From the NCBI RefSeq assembly GCF_015668195.1, contig NZ_JADPFC010000001.1, forward strand, positions 1,061,642-1,125,641: a DNA stretch of 64,000 bases, given 5' to 3'. Below, piece after piece: positions 17,574-25,370 of the stretch. The notes beneath the pieces were generated by a model. The model saw only the letters and a list, made by a program, of their open reading frames with translations. It did no database searches and was not told where the DNA came from. Position 1 is the first letter of the stretch. Every line of letters starts with the position of its first letter. Position numbers and translations under genes: made by a program. Origin of the DNA: Romboutsia_C sp015668195. GTDB lineage: Bacteria > Bacillota > Clostridia > Peptostreptococcales > Peptostreptococcaceae.

Positions 17574-18104
17574 TTATTTTCCCAGTGAAATTCCCATTTC
17601 AAAAGCTCTTTCATTTAATTCTTCTGTTCCTTTTGGAACTCTACTTAACATAGATTTTTTTACTTGTTCTGTATCTATTTCTGTTATCATATTGCATATA
17701 ACTCCAAGTGCTACCATATTAGCTACCATTTCTTTTTTTAATTCATACTTACTTTTATATATAATAGGTAATTTTAATACCTTAACTTTATCATTAATTA
17801 TATCTTTTTCATCAATAGAAGAATCTAAAATTATAATTCCATTATTTTTTACTGTGTGATAATATTCATCAAATGCCTTTTGTGTTAAACATAATAGCAT
17901 GTCAGCTTTTCTTACCTTTGGAAAATTTATTTCTTCATCACTTACTATTACTTCAGCCTTACTAGCTCCCCCTCTAGCTTCAGGCCCATATGATTGAGTT
18001 TGTACTGCATTTAGATTTGAAAGTATAGAGCCTTCTGCAAGTATAATACCTGCTAGAATAAGTCCTTGACCACCAGAACCACTAAGCCTAACTTCTTTTC
18101 TCAT
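17574..18104 (-). CDS. korC: 2-oxoacid:ferredoxin oxidoreductase, gamma subunit
   Basis: The 176-residue gamma subunit begins with the typical KEVRLSGSGGQGLILAGIILAE and contains TQSYGPEARGGASKAEVIVSD. Together with KorA, KorB and KorD it forms a cytoplasmic enzyme cleaving a 2-oxoacid with CoA to acyl-CoA, CO2 and reduced ferredoxin. It follows korB by 18 bases with an AAGGAG site. Subunit order (D-A-B-C) and KorA features favour 2-oxoglutarate. Confidence 0.92.
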   Translation of the reverse strand: MRKEVRLSGSGGQGLILAGIILAEGSILSNLNAVQTQSYGPEARGGASKAEVIVSDEEINFPKVRKADMLLCLTQKAFDEYYHTVKNNGIIILDSSIDEKDIINDKVKVLKLPIIYKSKYELKKEMVANMVALGVICNMITEIDTEQVKKSMLSRVPKGTEELNERAFEMGISLGK

Positions 18105-18122
18105 AATATAATCTCCTTATAC

Positions 18123-18935
18123 TTACTTGAATTTATTTATAATTTTTTCATATTCCTCAGTATACTCTGGCATAACACTATCTTTGAATACTCCATAGAA
18201 AGTTTTGTTTTCTAATTTTTCTTTAGGTAATTTATCTTTGAGAGATACATCTACGTAATTTTCTTTTAGTAGGTTCATTAAGGATACTGCTGACCCCTTC
18301 TTATTTTTTCTTCCATAGTATGTTGGACATAAACTCATTCCTTCTATTAAAGAAAATCCTTTATGATTTATTCCTTTTTTAATATAATCTATCATTTGCT
18401 TAGCATGATATGCTGTAGCCCTTGCAACAAATGTGGCTCCTGCTCCTATTGCTAGCTCACATATATCAAAAGGTCTATCAATATTTCCATATGGAGCTGT
18501 TGTAGCTAAATCATTAGTATTAGTAGTTGGAGAGTATTGACCACCTGTCATCCCGTATATATTATTATTAAATACTATTGTCGTTATATCTATATTTCTT
18601 CTACAGGCATGTATTAAATGATTTCCACCTATTGCACTACAGTCTCCATCACCAGTTATAACTATAACATGCATATTAGGACTTGCAAATTTTATACCTG
18701 TTGCAAATGGTAACGCTCTACCATGAGTAGTATGAAGGGTATTAAAGTTTAAATATCCAGATGCCCTTGATGAACATCCAATACCAGATACTACACAAAC
18801 ATTTTCCTTAATAAGACCTAACTCTTCTATAGCTACAGCTATAGCTCTCATTAATATCCCATGACCACATCCAGGGCACCATATATGTGGTAGTCTCTTT
18901 GTTCTAAAATTATTTTCTATGACTGTACTAGGCAT
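18123..18935 (-). CDS. korB: 2-oxoacid:ferredoxin oxidoreductase, beta subunit (TPP-binding)
   Basis: A 270-residue TPP subunit. The N-terminus has the cluster/TPP-linked motif IWCPGCGHGILMRA. The TPP-Mg motif is GDGDCSAIGGNHLIHACRRN followed by NNNIYGMTGGQ. Those motifs are shared by KorB-type enzymes using 2-oxoglutarate. The gene overlaps the end of korA by 19 bases, and GGAGG precedes its ATG, so translation is coupled. Product expected: succinyl-CoA, feeding the mutase downstream. Confidence 0.93.
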   Translation of the reverse strand: MPSTVIENNFRTKRLPHIWCPGCGHGILMRAIAVAIEELGLIKENVCVVSGIGCSSRASGYLNFNTLHTTHGRALPFATGIKFASPNMHVIVITGDGDCSAIGGNHLIHACRRNIDITTIVFNNNIYGMTGGQYSPTTNTNDLATTAPYGNIDRPFDICELAIGAGATFVARATAYHAKQMIDYIKKGINHKGFSLIEGMSLCPTYYGRKNKKGSAVSLMNLLKENYVDVSLKDKLPKEKLENKTFYGVFKDSVMPEYTEEYEKIINKFK

Positions 18936-20065
18936 CTTTTTACCTCCAATATTTTATCTACAATTTCTTCTGGAGCTATAATATCTCCATTATATTTGTT
19001 GATTCCATAAATATTGCAGTCTTTTGAACTTACTCTTTCTACTTCTAATCTTATTTGACCACTATTTAATTCAGGTACATATATATTTTGAACTTGTTTA
19101 CTTAATTCTCTCACCTTTTCTTCAGGAAATGGCCATACTGTCTTTATACTTAAAAGTCCAACTTTTATTCCTTCTTCTCTTAGAGCATTTACTGCATCTT
19201 TGCTACATCTACTCATACACCCAAAAGTAACTATAAGTTCTTCACAATCGTTTGTTTTATATTCATCATATATTAATATATCATCTAAGTTGTCTTCTAT
19301 TTTTCTCATAAGCCTATCCATTAATATTTTTGCTTTATCTATGCTATTAGTTGGAAACCCTACATCATCATGCATAAGTCCTGTTATATGATATTTATAG
19401 CCATCTATGAAATTTGCCATAGGAGGAACTAAGGAATTTGAATCATAAATCTTGTATTCTTTTTTAGAAGCTGTAACTTTTATTCTATCTATTACTTCTA
19501 ATTCATTTCTTTCTGGTATTTCTACTTTTTCTCTCATATGTCCTATAACTTCATCTAAAAGTAATATAACTGGGGTGCGATATTTTTCTGAAAAATTAAA
19601 TGCTTTTACTGTCATGTCAAATGTATCTTTAACACTTATTGGAGATAATACTATTATTGGATGGTCACCATGAGTTCCCCACTTAGCTTGCATTAAGTCA
19701 CCTTGTGCTGGGGATGTTGGAAGGCCTGTACTTGGACCACATCTTTGAACATCAACGACAACACATGGTATCTCAGCTAAACATGCATATCCTATATTTT
19801 CTTGCTTTAGAGAAAAACCTGGTCCACTAGTAGCTGTCATTGATTTTAGTCCTGCAATTGATCCACCTATAGTGGCAGCCATAGAGGCTATTTCATCTTC
19901 CATTTGAATAAACTTACCTCCTACTCTTGGAAGCATAAACGATGAAATTTCTGCTATTTCAGTAGATGGTGTTATAGGGTATCCTGCAAAAAATTTCATA
20001 CCTGCATAAAGTGCGCCATGTACACAGGCTTCATTTCCTTGTAATAACTTTACTTTCCTAGACAT
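18917..20065 (-). CDS. korA: 2-oxoacid:ferredoxin oxidoreductase, alpha subunit (2-oxoglutarate type)
   Basis: A 382-residue alpha subunit with GNEACVHGALYAGMKFFAGYPITPSTEI at the start, TATSGPGFSLKQENIGYA, and the stretch GPSTGLPTSPAQGDLMQAKW followed by GTHGDHP. That last stretch is typical of 2-oxoglutarate enzymes; branched-chain (Vor) and pyruvate (Por) relatives differ there. The assignment to 2-oxoglutarate is therefore from motif plus the succinyl-CoA-using neighbours. Start ATG has an AGAGGTGAG site 12 bases after korD. Confidence 0.92.
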   Translation of the reverse strand: MSRKVKLLQGNEACVHGALYAGMKFFAGYPITPSTEIAEISSFMLPRVGGKFIQMEDEIASMAATIGGSIAGLKSMTATSGPGFSLKQENIGYACLAEIPCVVVDVQRCGPSTGLPTSPAQGDLMQAKWGTHGDHPIIVLSPISVKDTFDMTVKAFNFSEKYRTPVILLLDEVIGHMREKVEIPERNELEVIDRIKVTASKKEYKIYDSNSLVPPMANFIDGYKYHITGLMHDDVGFPTNSIDKAKILMDRLMRKIEDNLDDILIYDEYKTNDCEELIVTFGCMSRCSKDAVNALREEGIKVGLLSIKTVWPFPEEKVRELSKQVQNIYVPELNSGQIRLEVERVSSKDCNIYGINKYNGDIIAPEEIVDKILEVKRCLVQS

Positions 20066-20077
20066 ATTCTCACCTCT

Positions 20078-20278
20078 TTAATCCTCAGAAGTTTGTGCTA
20101 TATATATAGCATAATCTGGGCATCTAAGTTCACATAATCCACAAAATATACAATCATTTTCTTTTCGTATTTGTACTTTACTACTTGCTAGTTTTAATAC
20201 ATCCTTTGGACAAAATTCTACGCAGATTCCACAACCTTTGCACCACTTTTCATTTAGCATAAGTTTTTTATCAGGCAA
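20078..20278 (-). CDS. korD: 2-oxoacid:ferredoxin oxidoreductase, delta subunit (2x[4Fe-4S] ferredoxin-like)
   Basis: A 66-residue ferredoxin subunit with two clusters: WCKGCGICVEFCPKDVL and DCIFCGLCELRCPDYAIYIA, both CxxCxxCxxxCP. It passes electrons from the TPP site toward ferredoxin. The chosen start is TTG at 20278, six bases after a run of eight G that serves as ribosome site; an internal ATG six codons later is the alternative. First gene of the twelve-gene propionyl-CoA operon; its promoter must lie in 20280-20555. Confidence 0.9.
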   Translation of the reverse strand: MPDKKLMLNEKWCKGCGICVEFCPKDVLKLASSKVQIRKENDCIFCGLCELRCPDYAIYIAQTSED

Positions 20279-20372
20279 TATTATCCCCCCCCTTATAACC
20301 TTTATATTTGAAATATTAGATATATATTTTTAATTATCTTTTCAGTTTTTAATCCTCACTCTATTCCTATAT

Positions 20373-20433
20373 ATTCTTTTGAATTACTGTATATTCTTTT
20401 ATTTATAATAAATATACAGTAATTCAAAAGAAT
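20373..20433. repeat. Perfect 23-base inverted repeat upstream of the kor-mcm-mmd operon
   Basis: Arms 20373-20395 and 20411-20433 are exact complements (ATTCTTTTGAATTACTGTAT plus ATT against its mirror) around a 15-base loop. No T-run follows directly on either strand, so it is not a standard terminator. It lies about 95 bases upstream of korD, where the operon promoter is expected. It could be a regulatory cruciform or RNA element, an operator for a dimer of dimers, or the remains of a miniature mobile element. No flanking target duplication was evident. Confidence 0.75.
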
Positions 20434-20555
20434 ACCATCTTAATTTTTATAAAGAAGAATAAAACTTGATATAAGGCAAAATTTGAAATATACTTATAGT
20501 AAATTTTTATTTTTATAAAATTAATTAGCTTCTGTTTTTTAGATACTTAGAATCT

Positions 20556-20597
20556 AAAAAATACCATCAACATAAATTTATGCTAATGGTATTTTTA
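20556..20597 (-). terminator. Terminator after the speE-like module
   Basis: Arms 20556-20566 (AAAAATACCAT) and 20586-20596 (ATGGTATTTTT) enclose an inner palindrome CATAAATTTATG. An overlapping second hairpin pairs 20535-20544 with 20552-20561, so two structures compete. It lies 36 bases past the stop of the small gene at 20633 on the minus strand. Confidence 0.75.
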
Positions 20598-20632
20598 TAT
20601 GATTAAACTTATACTGTTTTTTACATACACTG

Positions 20633-20800
20633 CTATTTATTTTCTAATTCATTAACTCTTTTCTCTAAATTAGAAATTCTATTATTTATTAATGCTTTCT
20701 TTTCTTTTTGTTTCTTTATAAATCTATATATAGCAATAGGAATCAGTATCCATATTAATGTATTAAATATTTGAAAAAAAAGTTCATATGTAATATACAT
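20633..20800 (-). CDS. Small membrane protein with C-terminal coiled coil
   Basis: A 55-residue protein, not a family I recognise. One hydrophobic helix (about residues 6-25, FQIFNTLIWILIPIAIY) is followed by a lysine-rich turn and a heptad-like tail NNRISNLEKRVNELENK. I place the start at the ATG at 20800, which has a GGAGG site five bases upstream; a reading from 20815 adds five residues. It is the last gene of the DUF4178-DUF350-speE-like group, 14 bases after it, so it probably belongs to that membrane complex. Confidence 0.7.
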   Translation of the reverse strand: MYITYELFFQIFNTLIWILIPIAIYRFIKKQKEKKALINNRISNLEKRVNELENK

Positions 20801-20814
20801 AAAGTACCTCCACA

Positions 20815-22338
20815 CTAGTTCCAGTTTTTGACTGATTCTTCATAATAATTTATAAGCCTAGGATGAGATAAAGTATTAGTATCTATACTACTACTGTCAA
20901 TAATTTCATCCTGTGCAAAATTGAACATACTTTCAATAGAGTCCTTATTTAAATACTTAGTACTTATGTTAATTTTAATATTTTCTAAGTTCAAATCTTG
21001 TTTTGAACAAAGATTAAATCCCCACTCTCCAAAAGATGGCACTTGAACATGGTATGGATATACATTAAAACCTTCAGACTTTAAAGTCTTATTTATACTC
21101 CAAAATGCTTTTTTAGCATAATATGGGCTAGTAGATTGTACTGTCATTACTCCATCTTGAGCTAATGCATTTTTACATAGTCTATAAAATATATTAGTAT
21201 ATAATTTATTTAGACTGTCATTGTTAGGGTCTGGCAAATCAACTATTATAACATCATATACATCTTTAGTATTTTCTAAAAATTCAAAGGCATCTTCATA
21301 TACCAATTTTACCTTTTCACTAGATAAAGAATTTTTATTAATCTCAGTTACAAGTGGATTAGTTCTACACAAATCTACCATATCTTTATCTATATCAACT
21401 AATGTAATATTTTTAACATCATCATACTTTAATAATTCACGAACTGCTAATCCATCTCCACCACCTAGTATTAATACATTTTCATGATTTTTGACTGCTC
21501 CCATAGGTATATGCACTAATGCTTCATGATATCTATATTCATCTTTAGATGAAAACTGTATATTTCCATTTAGATATAATCTTAAATCATCTTTGTGTTT
21601 TGTCATAACAATCTTTTGGTACTGTGTTTGATTTGATAGTACAACCCTATCACGATATAGTGAATTTTCAATACTACGTGATATATTTTCAGAAAATAAT
21701 GCTCCTAAAAACATAAATGCTAGTGCTATATATGAAACTATCTTAAATACTTCAATATTTTTTATATAGCTTTTATAATTATGAATTATAACTATAGCTA
21801 TTACTATGTTTATTGTTCCCACTAAAAAAGATGTAGCAAAATACCCTAGGGTAGGAAGTAAAAATAGTGGAAATGCAAGTGAACCTATAAGCCCCCCTAT
21901 ATAATCAAAGCTAAATACATTTGATAAAGTTACTCTTAAATTGTCACAGTTTTCCTCTATAATCCTTGTAAGTATAGGAATTTCAAGTCCCACCAAAGTT
22001 CCTATTAAAACTATCTGTATATACATTATAAATTCACTAGATGCTATATATACATTAGATAAAAATAGTACTAATGAAGATATACCTCCTAGTATACCAA
22101 CAGCTATTTCAACAAATACAAAAAAATCAAATAAGTTCTTTTTAACATATTTCGAAATATGAGAACCTACTCCCATAGCACACATATAAAGCCCTATTGT
22201 TATAGAAAACTGCTTTATACTATCTCCTAGTAAATAGGATCCTACAGCACTTATTAAAAGTTCATAAACTATTGAACAACCTGATATTATAAGTGTTGTT
22301 AGCATTAAAAGTTTATAATTAAATTTATAATTTTCCAT
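20815..22338 (-). CDS. Membrane-anchored spermidine-synthase-like protein
   Basis: A 507-residue fusion. Residues 1 to about 220 hold roughly seven membrane helices. The C-terminal half is a polyamine aminopropyltransferase-like Rossmann domain with YHEALVHIPMGAVKNHENVL, LILGGGDGLAVRELLKY, the acidic VDIDKDMVDLC and the catalytic-type VDLPDPNND. Such fusions commonly sit beside DUF350 and DUF4178, as here, and their substrate is unproven; they may modify lipids, peptides or polyamines at the membrane. It overlaps the DUF350 stop by one base (TAATG-type coupling). Confidence 0.85.
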   Translation of the reverse strand: MENYKFNYKLLMLTTLIISGCSIVYELLISAVGSYLLGDSIKQFSITIGLYMCAMGVGSHISKYVKKNLFDFFVFVEIAVGILGGISSLVLFLSNVYIASSEFIMYIQIVLIGTLVGLEIPILTRIIEENCDNLRVTLSNVFSFDYIGGLIGSLAFPLFLLPTLGYFATSFLVGTINIVIAIVIIHNYKSYIKNIEVFKIVSYIALAFMFLGALFSENISRSIENSLYRDRVVLSNQTQYQKIVMTKHKDDLRLYLNGNIQFSSKDEYRYHEALVHIPMGAVKNHENVLILGGGDGLAVRELLKYDDVKNITLVDIDKDMVDLCRTNPLVTEINKNSLSSEKVKLVYEDAFEFLENTKDVYDVIIVDLPDPNNDSLNKLYTNIFYRLCKNALAQDGVMTVQSTSPYYAKKAFWSINKTLKSEGFNVYPYHVQVPSFGEWGFNLCSKQDLNLENIKINISTKYLNKDSIESMFNFAQDEIIDSSSIDTNTLSHPRLINYYEESVKNWN

Positions 22339-22760
22339 TACTGTATAGCACCACTAATTAGTATAGAAAGGCCTATAAATATTCCAGAAACCATAAGCCC
22401 TGCTGCACTATTTCCATTTCCAATTTCTTCATTTAGATTGTATTTTTTGTTAAATATTAATATTGATAGGTAACCTAATATACAAAGCACTATTCCAAGT
22501 ACAAAGTATATAACTGTTGAAGTTAAATCTTGTAGTATCGTTGTATTTGCATTTTGGCTAACTGGAGATGCTATAACACTTCTTAAAAGTATACCTACTG
22601 CTATTGATGATGCTGCACTTATATATCCTACTGCTTTATTTCCTCTTTTTATTTCTGTTGGAAAGTGACAAGGTATAGCCAAGTCTACTAAAAAGTTTCC
22701 AACTAGCATAAGTATAAAACCTATTACTGAATAGATTATCGTTCCTAAAATTCCCTCCAT
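22338..22760 (-). CDS. DUF350 (YjfL-type) membrane protein
   Basis: A 140-residue protein with four predicted membrane helices in two related halves, each ending in a polar NxxxGxxxA-type segment (KRGNKAVGYISAASSIAVG and GNGNSAAGLMVSGIFIGLS). That internal duplication is the DUF350 pattern. In E. coli the homologue YjfL sits in the yjfIJKLMC group with a PspA paralogue; biochemical role unknown. It lies 12 bases after the DUF4178 gene and is coupled to the speE-like gene. Confidence 0.85.
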   Translation of the reverse strand: MEGILGTIIYSVIGFILMLVGNFLVDLAIPCHFPTEIKRGNKAVGYISAASSIAVGILLRSVIASPVSQNANTTILQDLTSTVIYFVLGIVLCILGYLSILIFNKKYNLNEEIGNGNSAAGLMVSGIFIGLSILISGAIQ

Positions 22761-22772
22761 ATATTCCTCCTA

Positions 22773-23870
22773 TTATTTTCCACTACTAAGTCCACCACCA
22801 GAAGATGGCCTTGAAAATACACTACCTCTTTTAACACTTTGGTTTGAAGTTTGTAATTCTCTATATTTATCATTAAAATCTTGAGATACTACATTTCCTT
22901 TATAAGTGTTAAATGGAGATACCCTTCTTTTGTATCTATTGTAGTCATCTCTATAGCCAAAGGTATAATAAAAATCTCTATAGTATGCATTTGATGAAGA
23001 ATGACTTGTGTTATATAACTCATTATTACTAGCATATATATATTCTCTAGGACATACTTGTATATAGGTCTTATCATCCATACCTACATAAACTACAGCA
23101 TATTCATCTTTTGTGAGTATGGCTACACTATATTCATCATCGCTACTTTGAACTTCTTCTATTAAAGTTGTTGCTTTGTCTATTATATCCTTTACTGATT
23201 CATCCATTGACATAGATGTATAATATACATCAGCTTTTAACTTGCTATCAGCATCAGAAGTTATAGATGTGTAATAAGTATACTTTGATGGCTCATTTTT
23301 AAGATAGTTTTGTATAAAATTTTTATCACTTATAGTCATATATACTATTAATATAATTATAGGTATTGAAAGTAATAAAGCATATTTTAGATATGGCACT
23401 TTTTTCTGTTCTTTTTTAGGACTACTTTCTTCTTTGTAATTATCTTGTAGTATTTCTATATTATCTACTTCAATACTTTCACAATAAATAACTTCATCCT
23501 CCCAAGTTTCTACTGAAAATATTTTTTTAGATTCTTTTTGTTCATATTCTTTAAATACTACTTTTTCATGCAAATCTACATCTGCTTTATAAAAGTTCGT
23601 AACTTCTGCTTTTAAGTCTTCTTTTAGTTTGTACCCCGATTGGTATAACGTATTTTCTGATTTTTGATGTGTTTCTTTAAATAAATATAAATAATCATAA
23701 CTTATTCCAACACTTAGCCATAATACTTTATTACCACTTATAAGTTCATATTCTATAAAGGTTGAATTTTCTTCATCTTTGTATACTATATAGGAATTTA
23801 TTTTATATACATTAGATTTTATTTTTATCCTTTGCTCTATTTCTAGTTGCCTAAAGTTAGCACTAACCAT
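22773..23870 (-). CDS. DUF4178 protein with membrane anchor and DUF4247-like C-terminus
   Basis: A 365-residue protein. Residues 1 to about 135 resemble DUF4178 (YIVYKDEENSTFIEYELIS, then ETWEDEVIYCES). One membrane helix follows at about 162-180. The C-terminal 170 residues contain AILTKDEYAVVYVGMDDKTYIQVCPREYIY, a Tyr/Ser-rich stretch and a glycine-rich end (SSGGGLSSGK) that recalls DUF4247. In other bacteria the two are often separate neighbours, so this may be a natural fusion; the DUF4247 part is from memory and less certain. First gene of the module, with GGGAGGTG before the ATG. Confidence 0.7.
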   Translation of the reverse strand: MVSANFRQLEIEQRIKIKSNVYKINSYIVYKDEENSTFIEYELISGNKVLWLSVGISYDYLYLFKETHQKSENTLYQSGYKLKEDLKAEVTNFYKADVDLHEKVVFKEYEQKESKKIFSVETWEDEVIYCESIEVDNIEILQDNYKEESSPKKEQKKVPYLKYALLLSIPIIILIVYMTISDKNFIQNYLKNEPSKYTYYTSITSDADSKLKADVYYTSMSMDESVKDIIDKATTLIEEVQSSDDEYSVAILTKDEYAVVYVGMDDKTYIQVCPREYIYASNNELYNTSHSSSNAYYRDFYYTFGYRDDYNRYKRRVSPFNTYKGNVVSQDFNDKYRELQTSNQSVKRGSVFSRPSSGGGLSSGK

Positions 23871-24040
23871 AATTTCACCTCCCTAATATTACATATTTTT
23901 CCATATAATCATTATATCATATAAAAATTTTATTGTTTGAAATTTGTATACAGATTTCACTTCGTAAATAGTCGTATTGACAAATATCTTTTTATAGCCA
24001 TATATTTGTTATTTAAGTTTTTTAATCTTAGTAATCACCT

Positions 24041-24082
24041 TAAAATATCCCATATAAGTTTTGCTTATATGGGATATTTTAG
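24041..24082. terminator. Terminator between a small ORF and the DUF4178 module
   Basis: Arms TAAAATATCCCATATAA (24041-24057) and its complement ending at 24081, loop of seven bases. It sits 24 bases past the stop of the gene at 24106 on the minus strand. Confidence 0.8.
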
Positions 24083-24105
24083 TTATAATTATTAAATATT
24101 TTGCA

Positions 24106-24288
24106 TTAACTATTTCTACTTCTTTTTTGTCTATGTATATTCTCACCTAATAAACTTTCATCTAGTTTTCCTCTATAATAAGCTATTATAGTTTCTAAAT
24201 CTATATTAGTTTCTTCCATAATTATTTTAATTTCATATATAGTTGGATTTTCAAACATTTGAAGTATTTCTAATTCCTCTTTAGTCAA
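24106..24288 (-). CDS. Small hypothetical protein
   Basis: Sixty residues, unrecognised. The N-terminal two thirds is acidic and likely helical (KEELEILQMFENPTIYEIKI, then EETNIDLETIIAYYRGKLDE), suggesting a compact helical domain. The C-terminus is basic (HRQKRSRNS). Start is TTG at 24288 with a GAAGG site seven bases upstream. It has its own terminator, which supports it being a real gene. No homologue or function can be offered. Confidence 0.55.
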   Translation of the reverse strand: MTKEELEILQMFENPTIYEIKIIMEETNIDLETIIAYYRGKLDESLLGENIHRQKRSRNS

Positions 24289-24425
24289 TTTTAGACCTTC
24301 TTTCTTAAATAGTTTTATTTATATATATTTTTAATGACTATCCTTTATGTATTATTCTTATCTACAATTATACTCCTATATATTAATTTAAAACACCTTT
24401 ATTTTTATTTCTAATCTAGTAGTAG

Positions 24426-24454
24426 TTGACATAATAAGATTATGGTAATAAACT
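24426..24454 (+). promoter_or_regulatory. Probable sigma-A promoter for the DUF2284 gene
   Basis: TTGACA at 24426-24431, a 17-base spacer, then TAAACT at 24449-24454, about 30 bases before the start codon at 24484. The -35 is consensus and the spacing ideal; the -10 is weaker. Confidence 0.5.
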
Positions 24455-24483
24455 CTACTTAAAATAATATTTAGGAGCTTATT

Positions 24484-25065
24484 ATGATAAAGTTAAGTTT
24501 TAATAAAGATAATAATAATATAAATTTAAAAGCAAATGTATGTGATAATGATATATTAAAAGGCTATATGGACTTCGAGTACTTTACAGGACTTTGTAGA
24601 GATGGATGTCCTCACTATAATTTAAGCTATACATGTCCTCCAAATAGTCCAAAATTTACAGAGTACACTAAAGATTATAAATCTTCTTTAGTTATAGCTA
24701 TGTATATGAATGTTCCTAAAGGTAAAACCATAAGTGAAGTTCATCCCTATTTAAGAAGAATATTATCTGACTTATTAATACCATTAGAGAAAGTGCTTAA
24801 TGGATTACTTACAGATGGTGGTCGTTGTATATATTGTGAAAAGTGCACATATATAGATAATTTACCTTGCAGATTTCCCGAGAAATTAAGATTTAGTATG
24901 GAGGCTATGGGACTTGATTTAGATAAAGTTTGCAAAAATGTACTAAATCATTCTATTATGTGGAATGAAGATGATAAAAATAGTTACTGTACTGTTATGG
25001 GCTCTATTAATTTTAATGATATATGTGAAGATAATTTAAGAGATACTATATTAAAGTTAATATAA
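24484..25065 (+). CDS. DUF2284 predicted metal-binding protein
   Basis: A 193-residue cysteine-rich cytoplasmic protein. The patterns CRDGCPHYNLSYTCPPN (residues about 38-54) and GGRCIYCEKCTYIDNLPCRFP followed by FSMEAMGLD are the DUF2284 signatures, with at least seven conserved cysteines fit for an iron-sulphur or metal site. Function unknown; the family is common in anaerobes. The ATG follows TTAGGAGC. Monocistronic, with its own promoter and terminator. Confidence 0.85.
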   Translation: MIKLSFNKDNNNINLKANVCDNDILKGYMDFEYFTGLCRDGCPHYNLSYTCPPNSPKFTEYTKDYKSSLVIAMYMNVPKGKTISEVHPYLRRILSDLLIPLEKVLNGLLTDGGRCIYCEKCTYIDNLPCRFPEKLRFSMEAMGLDLDKVCKNVLNHSIMWNEDDKNSYCTVMGSINFNDICEDNLRDTILKLI

Positions 25066-25113
25066 TTAAAATTCCCCAGTGTTTTTTATATCTGGGATTT
25101 TAATTATATTTTA
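25060..25113 (+). terminator. Terminator after the DUF2284 gene
   Basis: Arms 25060-25079 and 25092-25109 pair (AATTAAAAT..CCCAG with CTGGGATTTTAATT) with a small bulge, followed by TTTTATT. The upstream arm includes the stop codon. Confidence 0.7.
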
Positions 25114-25285
25114 TTCCTACTGGGAATTTTTATATCACTAAAATAATACGTACTATTACTACCTGTTTCATATTTATAGTATATATTACTATTGTCTAAT
25201 TCTTTGTATATATTTCGTTCATAAAAATTATGATTAAACATAGCTATATTATTTTATTAACGTTTAATAGTATTAACCCTACAGC

Positions 25286-25352
25286 TTGACAAAAATAATA
25301 AAAATATACATAATAGTACTATAAAGTATCATTCAGTACTTTTTAGTACTAT
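25286..25352 (+). promoter_or_regulatory. Promoter overlapped by a long dyad operator, tetR-MFS operon
   Basis: A promoter TTGACA (25286-25291), 17-base spacer, CATAAT (25309-25314) is overlapped at its -10 by a dyad. The left arm is AATAGTACTATAAAGTATC (25312-25330). The right arm, 25335-25352, reads CAGTACTTTTTAGTACTATT in reverse relation, with about 17 of 20 positions symmetric. TetR-family repressors commonly bind such a site next to their own gene, so autoregulation is likely. Confidence 0.6.
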
Positions 25353-25370
25353 TTTTTTAAGAGGTGATTT

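Noticed and set aside
22889..23077. 62-codon alternative frame inside the DUF4178 gene
   Set aside because: Fully nested in another frame on the same strand, with no ribosome site; composition reflects the host gene.
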